A DNA stretch of 7,671 nt, taken from the NCBI GenBank assembly GCA_028877005.1, contig JAGWPI010000296.1:1-7671 (forward strand). Direction: 5' to 3'. The position numbers and the translations under genes were made by a program. The notes beneath the pieces are model-generated. The model was not told where the DNA came from and did no database searches. It saw nothing but the letters and a program-made list of their open reading frames with translations. Each line of letters begins with the position of its first letter. Within the stretch, counting starts at the first letter, position 1. Positions 1-4,863 of this stretch are shown here, piece after piece. Source of the stretch: Bacteroidota bacterium (GTDB lineage Bacteria; Bacteroidota; Bacteroidia; Chitinophagales; Chitinophagaceae).

Positions 1-1
1 A

Positions 2-988
2 AGAATTGCAGCTACATTTAAATTTTTTGTTTACACATTTGTAGGCTCTCTGCTCATGTTAATCGGCATATTTTATTTATATTTTCAAACACCGGGCAAC
101 CATACATTTGCAATTGAGGCATTTTATCAATTACATTTAAGCACTCCCCATCAGTATGTATTTTTTTGGTTGTTTTTTATTGCTTTTGCCATTAAAATGC
201 CCTTATTCCCATTGCATACTTGGCAACCCGATGCTTATGAACAAGCCACTACCGGTGTTACAATGGTATTAAGTGCCATTATGGTTAAAATGGGTGTATA
301 TGCAACCATACGTTGGCTTGTACCCGTTTTCCCGCAGGCCACTGCTTATTTTGCACATTTCATTATTATTTTAGCAGTAATAGGCATGTTATATGCATCC
401 TTCATTGCCATCAAACAAGATGATTTTAAAAGAGTAATTGCTTATTCTTCTATAGCGCACATTGGGTTAATGTGTGCGGCAATTTTTGCGCAAAAAGAAG
501 TTGGTTGGAATGGGGTAATGATACAAATGTTTAATCATGGCATTGTAGTATTAGGTTTGTGGATAGTTGCCGATGTAATTGAGCAACAATTCGGCACACG
601 TAAATTGAGTGCACTAGGTGGATTGGCTCAAAAAGCACCTGAGTTAGCTATATTATTTGTTATTATGGCTTTAGCTAATGTGGCATTACCGCTTACTAAT
701 AGTTTTATTGGTGAATTTTTAATGTTTAATGGCTTGTTTCAGTATAACATAATTATAGGCATTTTTGCTTTAATTACTATTATTCTAACAGCTGTGTATA
801 CTTTAAACACCGTGCAAAAAATATTTTATGGTGAAGTGGTATTAACCACTACTAATGCCATTGATGCAGGATTAAATGTGCGATTGATATTATGGATTTT
901 GGTGGCGGTTATTTTCTTTTTTGGTATTTATCCTGAACCAATGATTCAGTTAACCAATGATACCGTAAAATCTTTATTGGTGAAGTAA
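2..988 (+). CDS. nuoM: NADH-quinone oxidoreductase subunit M (NuoM), 5'-truncated by window edge
   Basis: NuoM is one of the three Mrp-antiporter-like subunits in the membrane arm of respiratory complex I; it couples quinone reduction to proton translocation across the inner membrane. The frame is open to the left edge: the 18 codons before the ATG at 56 read as NuoM sequence (…KFFVYTFVGSLLML), so that ATG is internal. About 328 residues are visible, against roughly 480-510 for the family, so the N-terminal third, including the conserved TM5 glutamate, is missing. Diagnostic stretches are FAIKMPLFPLHTW with its pump lysine (codon 194-196), MVKMG with the second lysine (287-289), AYSSIAHIG and MFNHG with conserved histidines, and NSFIGEF with the C-terminal glutamate (713-715). 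LPLTNSF before GEF is typical of Bacteroidota. The protein is hydrophobic throughout. nuoN follows in the same direction. Identification is very secure; only the start is unseen. Confidence 0.96.
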   Translation, partial: RIAATFKFFVYTFVGSLLMLIGIFYLYFQTPGNHTFAIEAFYQLHLSTPHQYVFFWLFFIAFAIKMPLFPLHTWQPDAYEQATTGVTMVLSAIMVKMGVYATIRWLVPVFPQATAYFAHFIIILAVIGMLYASFIAIKQDDFKRVIAYSSIAHIGLMCAAIFAQKEVGWNGVMIQMFNHGIVVLGLWIVADVIEQQFGTRKLSALGGLAQKAPELAILFVIMALANVALPLTNSFIGEFLMFNGLFQYNIIIGIFALITIILTAVYTLNTVQKIFYGEVVLTTTNAIDAGLNVRLILWILVAVIFFFGIYPEPMIQLTNDTVKSLLVK

Positions 989-1072
989 TAATTATGTGTT
1001 GGAATTTTTGTTTAGTCGGATAGATATTTTGTAACTGTTAAAAAGTATTTTGAAACGGTGTTGAACAAATAA

Positions 1073-1089
1073 TATTGAACAATTCAATA
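1073..1089. repeat. small perfect inverted repeat in the nuoM-nuoN gap
   Basis: TATTGAA, a three-base loop CAA, then TTCAATA: a perfect 7-base stem. The left arm overlaps the second copy of an 8-base direct repeat, TTGAACAA, at 1061-1068 and 1075-1082. It lies about 25 bases before the nuoN start in an otherwise featureless 125-base gap. It could be an mRNA hairpin that affects processing or relative expression, or chance in AT-rich DNA. There is no T-run directly after it, so it is not a standard intrinsic terminator. Confidence 0.4.
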
Positions 1090-1113
1090 GGTAGAATAAC
1101 TATATTTTAAGAT

Positions 1114-2505
1114 ATGAACGCAATTATATTTTCGGTTGTAGCAGGTATTATCATGATGTTTACCGGCATTATTACCCAACAAAAAACTGCTATCAGAAAT
1201 GTGGCTCTTGTTGCTATTCTGATTGTTTTATTGGCTAATATTTTGGATACTTATGGCATTTTAAGCATTTATATACCAACGCATGAAATGCTTAATTTTC
1301 AAAAATTTGGTTTGTACTTTAATACACTTGCTTTTGCTGCTACTTTTTTATTTATTTTAATTAGTGGTTCAGATATTACATTGATTGGCAATGGAAAACA
1401 TGCAGCCGACTTTTTTGCACTTATTTTCTTTTCATTATCTGGTATTGCTATTCTAACTTCTTACAATTCATTGCTCATGTTATTTTTAGGGATTGAAATA
1501 ATGTCTATTCCTTTATATATTCTTACCGGTGCCGATAAACGAAATTTAAAAAGTAATGAAGCCTCATTGAAATATTTTTTAATGGGCTCTTTCTCAACCG
1601 GTATTTTATTAATGGGTATTGCTTTAATGTATGGTGCGCATGGAAGTTTTGACATAAGTACCTTAAAGCCTTCAGCAGTCTCCAATGAGTATGGAATATT
1701 AGATCCATTGGGCTTAGTATTGGTATTTATTGCCATAGCCTTTAAGGTATCTGCTGCACCTTTTCATTTTTGGACGCCGGATGTATATGACGGTGCTCCG
1801 AGTGTATTTACCTCATACATGGCTACTATTATAAAAGCTGCAGGGTTTATTGCCTTTATCCGATTGTTTGATAATAAGGCAGTTGAAATGGGTTTATCTT
1901 GGAAAATTATTTTGCCCATAATTATTATTGCTACTTTATTGGTAGGTAATATTACTGCCATTTTTCAGCAAAGCGTAAAACGTATGATGGCTTATTCTAG
2001 TATTGCACAAGCCGGTTTTATGTTATTTGCTGTTTATGCAGAAAATGATATTGCTAAAGAAGGTATTTTAATTTATACTGTAGCTTATTCTGTTGCAACA
2101 ATTGGCATATTTGCTATTTTAGAAAAAATGAAAGACATTTCATTAGAAGGCTTTAATGGCTTATCACAAAAAAATCCATTATTAGCCGCCACCAATACCA
2201 TATTTTTATTATCATTAACGGGCATACCACTTACTGCCGGTTTTTTTGCCAAGTATTATATGCTACTATCGGCCATTAAATATGGTGTTAATGCTGTTGT
2301 TTGGTTGGTAATTGTAGCAGTTATTTTTGCTGCCATTAGTGCTTATTACTACTTCCGTATTATACAAGCCATGTATTTTAAAAAAGGTAGTCCTGAATTA
2401 CACCCATTTAATAAAGGATTTTGCCTAATGTTAGTCATATTAGCTGCTATTACAATTTTAATTGGAATATTTCCCACTATTATTTTGAATTGGTTCTATT
2501 TTTAA
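1114..2505 (+). CDS. nuoN: NADH-quinone oxidoreductase subunit N (NuoN)
   Basis: NuoN is the antiporter-like membrane subunit of complex I nearest the quinone-proximal end of the arm and takes part in proton pumping. At 463 residues it fits the family (E. coli about 485). All key charged residues are present: E128 in LGIEIMSIPLY, K211 in FKVSAAPFHFWTPDVYDGAP, K241 in IIKAAGF, and K380 in GFFAKYY; these correspond to E133, K217, K247 and K395 of the E. coli protein. Other signatures are EASLKYFLMGSFSTG (149-163) and VKRMMAYSSIAQAGF (288-302). The chain is almost wholly transmembrane, with about 13-14 helices predicted by eye. An in-frame stop at 1108-1110 makes ATG 1114 the first possible methionine; there is no Shine-Dalgarno sequence, as is usual in this phylum. 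It follows nuoM by 125 bases and no further nuo gene follows, which fits the common order with nuoN at the operon end. Confidence 0.97.
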   Translation: MNAIIFSVVAGIIMMFTGIITQQKTAIRNVALVAILIVLLANILDTYGILSIYIPTHEMLNFQKFGLYFNTLAFAATFLFILISGSDITLIGNGKHAADFFALIFFSLSGIAILTSYNSLLMLFLGIEIMSIPLYILTGADKRNLKSNEASLKYFLMGSFSTGILLMGIALMYGAHGSFDISTLKPSAVSNEYGILDPLGLVLVFIAIAFKVSAAPFHFWTPDVYDGAPSVFTSYMATIIKAAGFIAFIRLFDNKAVEMGLSWKIILPIIIIATLLVGNITAIFQQSVKRMMAYSSIAQAGFMLFAVYAENDIAKEGILIYTVAYSVATIGIFAILEKMKDISLEGFNGLSQKNPLLAATNTIFLLSLTGIPLTAGFFAKYYMLLSAIKYGVNAVVWLVIVAVIFAAISAYYYFRIIQAMYFKKGSPELHPFNKGFCLMLVILAAITILIGIFPTIILNWFYF

Positions 2506-2509
2506 AAAT

Positions 2510-2527
2510 ACTTCAATATTCTGAAGT
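2510..2527 (+). terminator. possible weak terminator after nuoN
   Basis: ACTTCA, a six-base loop, then TGAAGT, followed at once by TTTT, begins four bases after the nuoN stop codon. The stem is only six pairs and AT-rich, so by itself it would be weak. The position, at the presumed end of the nuo operon, is the main argument. Confidence 0.35.
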
Positions 2528-2569
2528 TTTATGTTTATGCGCGTTGATTTTAAGCTGCCATAAAAAGGG

Positions 2570-2671
2570 GACGTAGAAGTGAGTGACACAACAGGCGATG
2601 CCCAAAGTTGCAATGGCTGATAACATAACCCTACATTACCAGTACAAATTAGGAATGAGTTACCGCCTGTT
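2570..2671. other. GC-richer non-coding element bounded by an 8-base inverted repeat
   Basis: The 243-base gap between nuoN and the permease has no believable ORF on either strand. By hand count 45 of the 100 bases at 2570-2669 are G or C, clearly more than in the flanking genes, the reverse of the usual pattern. AACAGGCG (2590-2597) and CGCCTGTT (2664-2671) are perfect inverted repeats about 66 bases apart, and the right arm is followed by a T-rich tract (about 2671-2681). It could be a structured RNA or leader, an extended-loop terminator, or a copy of a dispersed intergenic repeat. Its appearance, including the phrase GTGAGTGACACAAC, vaguely resembles repeated intergenic sequence I associate with Bacteroidota genomes, but I cannot verify that here. 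Confidence 0.4.
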
Positions 2672-2694
2672 TATATTTTTTTGCGCTTATCCAT

Positions 2695-2730
2695 TTTGCT
2701 GGGTAGCTATGGTTTTCCATCTTATCTTTA
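2695..2730 (+). promoter_or_regulatory. candidate Bacteroidota-type promoter for the ABC permease
   Basis: TATCTTTA (2723-2730) matches the Bacteroidota -7 box TAnnTTTG at seven of eight positions, counting the free ones. A TTTG (2695-2698) lies upstream, where a -33 element could be. The spacing of about 24 bases is a little longer than usual, and such boxes are frequent by chance in AT-rich DNA. The ATG at 2749 would lie about 10-15 bases after the start site. Confidence 0.25.
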
Positions 2731-2748
2731 GGCTATTATAAAAAATGC

Positions 2749-4017
2749 ATGACAATAACCGATTCATTTAATTTGGCATTTAAAACGGTAAGAGGTAATA
2801 AGCTAAGAACCGGTATAACTGTTGCCATTATTGCATTTGGTATTATGGCACTTATTGGTATTATAACGGCAATTCAGGCTATGAATCAAAGCTTACGCGA
2901 AAGCTTTTCATCCATGGGTGCAAATGCATTTGTTATTAAATATAAAGAATCGCGGATTCGTTTTGGTAGAGATGAAAGTGTAAAAAAAAGCGCAAGGGGT
3001 GTAAAGAATAAAGTTTCAAACTTAGATAAAACTATTAGAAGGGAAGATGCGGTATATTTTAAAAATAATTATAATTATCCATCAATTGTAAGTGTATACA
3101 TGCGTGGACCGGGCAATATTGAGTGTTATTATGGTGATAAAAAAACCAATCCGGTAGTAACTGTTTGGGGAGGAGATGAAAATTATTTAACCGTAAATGG
3201 ATTTACAGTTGAATATGGACGTAATTTAAATAGTTTAGATGTAGAAAGCGGACGTAATGTTTGCCTTTTAGGTAGTAATGTTGCCGGCAAATTATTTGGC
3301 GACCATCCACAAACCGCTCTTGATCGTATTATAAAAGTAGGGGGAATTCCTTACAGAGTAATTGGGGTATTAAAAAGTAAAGGATCAAGCGGATTGTTAA
3401 GGCAAGATGATATTGTGGTAACTTCTTATAATAGCGCACGGCGATTAGCCAATGCATCTCCGTCATATTTTATTGGTGTTATGGTTGATAATGTAGCTAT
3501 GTTAGATCCTGCTATAGGTGCGGCAACTGCTCAGTTCAGAGGTATAAGAAAGTTGTTGCCAACCGATGCCGATAATTTTACCATTGAAAAGAGTGATAAA
3601 TTTGCAGAATTGTTTATTACTTTTTTAAGTAGTATTACTGGAGCTGCAGCTGCAATAGGAATTATTACTTTAATTGGCGCGGCTATTGGGTTAATGAATA
3701 TTATGCTGGTTGCTGTAAATGAGCGTACACGAGAAGTAGGCCTTATTAAGGCTATTGGCGGCAAGAGTAAAAATGTTAGGCAACAGTTTTTATTTGAAAG
3801 TATGATTATAAGTTTATTAGGTGCAATATTTGGAATTATTTTGGGGGTACTTGTAGGAAATATATTTTCAATGATATTAAAAACGGGTTTTGTTGTGCCT
3901 TGGTTATGGGTAAGTATTGGTATAATTATTTGCTCATTGGTTGGTTTTGCTGCCGGATTATATCCTGCCATAAAAGCCGCCAAATTAAACCCGATTGTTG
4001 CACTTCGTTATGAATAA
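2749..4017 (+). CDS. ABC transporter permease, MacB/FtsX family
   Basis: An inner-membrane permease of the type VII (MacB/FtsX/LolCE-like) ABC class, whose members use cytoplasmic ATP hydrolysis to drive periplasmic work such as export of peptides, macrolides or lipoproteins. The 422 residues show the family layout: cytoplasmic start with RGNKLRTG, TM1 about 21-45, a large periplasmic MacB_PCD domain about 46-285 (including GGDENYLTVNGF, DVESGRNVCLLGS and YRVIGVLKSKGSS), then TM2 about 292-324, TM3 about 350-376 and TM4 about 383-405. The loop after TM2 carries NERTREVGLIKAIGG, the FtsX-domain signature, and the C-terminus LNPIVALRYE is the typical family ending. No ATPase or membrane-fusion partner is encoded within the window, so the substrate cannot be assigned; a MacB-like label is by family only. 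The ATG at 2749 puts the start directly before the conserved N-terminal helix. It converges with the next gene, leaving 17 bases between stop codons. Confidence 0.92.
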   Translation: MTITDSFNLAFKTVRGNKLRTGITVAIIAFGIMALIGIITAIQAMNQSLRESFSSMGANAFVIKYKESRIRFGRDESVKKSARGVKNKVSNLDKTIRREDAVYFKNNYNYPSIVSVYMRGPGNIECYYGDKKTNPVVTVWGGDENYLTVNGFTVEYGRNLNSLDVESGRNVCLLGSNVAGKLFGDHPQTALDRIIKVGGIPYRVIGVLKSKGSSGLLRQDDIVVTSYNSARRLANASPSYFIGVMVDNVAMLDPAIGAATAQFRGIRKLLPTDADNFTIEKSDKFAELFITFLSSITGAAAAIGIITLIGAAIGLMNIMLVAVNERTREVGLIKAIGGKSKNVRQQFLFESMIISLLGAIFGIILGVLVGNIFSMILKTGFVVPWLWVSIGIIICSLVGFAAGLYPAIKAAKLNPIVALRYE

Positions 4018-4034
4018 CATGAATGGTATTTATA

Positions 4035-4745
4035 CTATTGTTTTAAGAATAGTTTCAGCTTATCGTTAATATAATACACTAAATCTTCTTGATGGGGATG
4101 TTGTCTTAGCCACTTATAAGATGGCCGATATGTTTCCATAAACAATAATAATGAGTCTGGCGGTAAGGTTACATATTGTTTTAAGATGGTGGGATTAAAA
4201 CGATAATTGATATAATGTTCCTGCTCCATTTGATTGAAGAGTTTAATTGCTTCGCGCTTGCGTTTGTCGGGCCCAAAAAAATGATCAATATTAATGCCCA
4301 TGCCAACACCTGAATTACCATTTGATACGGTGGGGATAGTATAATCATTTGTTGTGGAAAAAAAATCTCGTCTTCTGTGTAAACTGTCTAATTGGTAAGT
4401 AGAATAATTTTTGTTTGCTCTTACTGTTACTTCATCCAAAAGTTTAGCGAGTGGATGTAAATATATAACGTAATTGGCTTTGTGTAAATTATTTGAATTT
4501 AATTGCAAAGTATCAAATGAGTAACTGATTGATGCAATCGATAGTATATCTCCTTGTTTTGCTGCAATGGAAAAAATGCCCTTTTCATTAGAGAGTACTG
4601 TTTTTTTATTATTTAAGTTGGTAATACTAGCAAAATAAACGGGTTCATTCGTTAAACTATCTTTAATAGTTGCAGTAAAATTTTGTGCAAAAGTTAGCTG
4701 TAATAATGAAACAGAAAAAAGAAATAAAAGGCCAAATTTTTTCAT
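4035..4745 (-). CDS. secreted protein with N-terminal carboxypeptidase-regulatory-like domain, function unknown
   Basis: The 236-residue product starts with a clear signal peptide (MKK, hydrophobic 5-18, likely cleavage after TFA at residue 20), so it acts in the periplasm or outer membrane. Residues about 22-108 resemble a CarboxypepD_reg-like beta-sandwich: TIKDSLTNEPVYFASITN, then SNEKGIFSIAAKQGD, SISY and finally LDEVTVRA, the same phrase that leads into the plug in SusC/TonB receptors. No plug or barrel follows. Instead there is a roughly 120-residue C-terminal region with DSLHRRRDFF, a Gly-rich segment (142-151), a basic patch KRKREAIK, and YRPSYKWL near residue 206. I recognise this only as a recurrent architecture of unannotated Bacteroidota proteins; no catalytic motif is visible. 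The gene lies downstream of the metalloprotease but is separated by a terminator and has its own candidate promoter. ATG 4745 is supported by the signal peptide. Confidence 0.85.
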   Translation of the reverse strand: MKKFGLLFLFSVSLLQLTFAQNFTATIKDSLTNEPVYFASITNLNNKKTVLSNEKGIFSIAAKQGDILSIASISYSFDTLQLNSNNLHKANYVIYLHPLAKLLDEVTVRANKNYSTYQLDSLHRRRDFFSTTNDYTIPTVSNGNSGVGMGINIDHFFGPDKRKREAIKLFNQMEQEHYINYRFNPTILKQYVTLPPDSLLLFMETYRPSYKWLRQHPHQEDLVYYINDKLKLFLKQ

Positions 4746-4764
4746 ATTGTGTTTTTAAACTACG

Positions 4765-4772
4765 CAAAGTTA
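4765..4772 (-). promoter_or_regulatory. -7 promoter box for the 236-residue secreted protein gene
   Basis: On the minus strand the bases read TAACTTTG, a full match to the Bacteroidota -7 consensus TAnnTTTG. It lies between the upstream terminator and the ATG, about 20 bases before the start codon, which predicts a short A-rich leader of roughly 10-15 bases. A convincing -33 TTG is not evident. Position relative to the terminator makes a real promoter likely. Confidence 0.5.
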
Positions 4773-4812
4773 TTGTGCTTATAGGTAAATATGGTGTAAT
4801 GGTTGAAAAATA

Positions 4813-4846
4813 AAAAAGGCAGTGTCTACCAAGACACCGCCTTTTT
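4813..4846 (-). terminator. strong intrinsic terminator of the metalloprotease gene
   Basis: Read on the minus strand: AAAAAGGC, one mismatch, GTGTC, a six-base loop, GACAC, one mismatch, then GCCTTTTTT. Thirteen pairs with a single internal C/A mismatch end in a U-run. It begins 17 bases past the stop codon of the metalloprotease. The A- and T-tracts are symmetric, so it could also work on the plus strand. It separates the two minus-strand genes into different transcripts. Confidence 0.9.
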
Positions 4847-4863
4847 ATAGCCATAATAAATTT

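Noticed and set aside
1461..1961. Minus-strand ORFs of 91, 61 and 65 codons inside nuoN
   Set aside because: They lie wholly within a well-conserved nuoN and their translations look like no protein family; they are antisense shadows.
2583..2676. Integron attC-like recombination site in the GC-richer intergenic element
   Set aside because: There is an inverted repeat ending in AAC/GTT-like bases, but the core sites do not fit RYYYAAC and GTTRRRY, and there is no integrase or cassette arrangement.
3531..3983. 150-codon minus-strand ORF inside the ABC permease
   Set aside because: It is antisense to the conserved FtsX domain. Its Ile/Pro/Ala/Asn-rich translation mirrors the hydrophobic codons of the sense strand.
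4034..4053. Bidirectional terminator between the convergent permease and 236-residue protein genes
   Set aside because: ACTATT/AATAGT is only a six-base AT-rich stem with an 8-base loop and no proper T-run, and it lies mostly inside the end of the minus-strand gene.
4663..4854. 63-codon minus-strand ORF across the start of the 236-residue protein gene
   Set aside because: It overlaps the signal-peptide coding region in another frame and also runs through the terminator stem.
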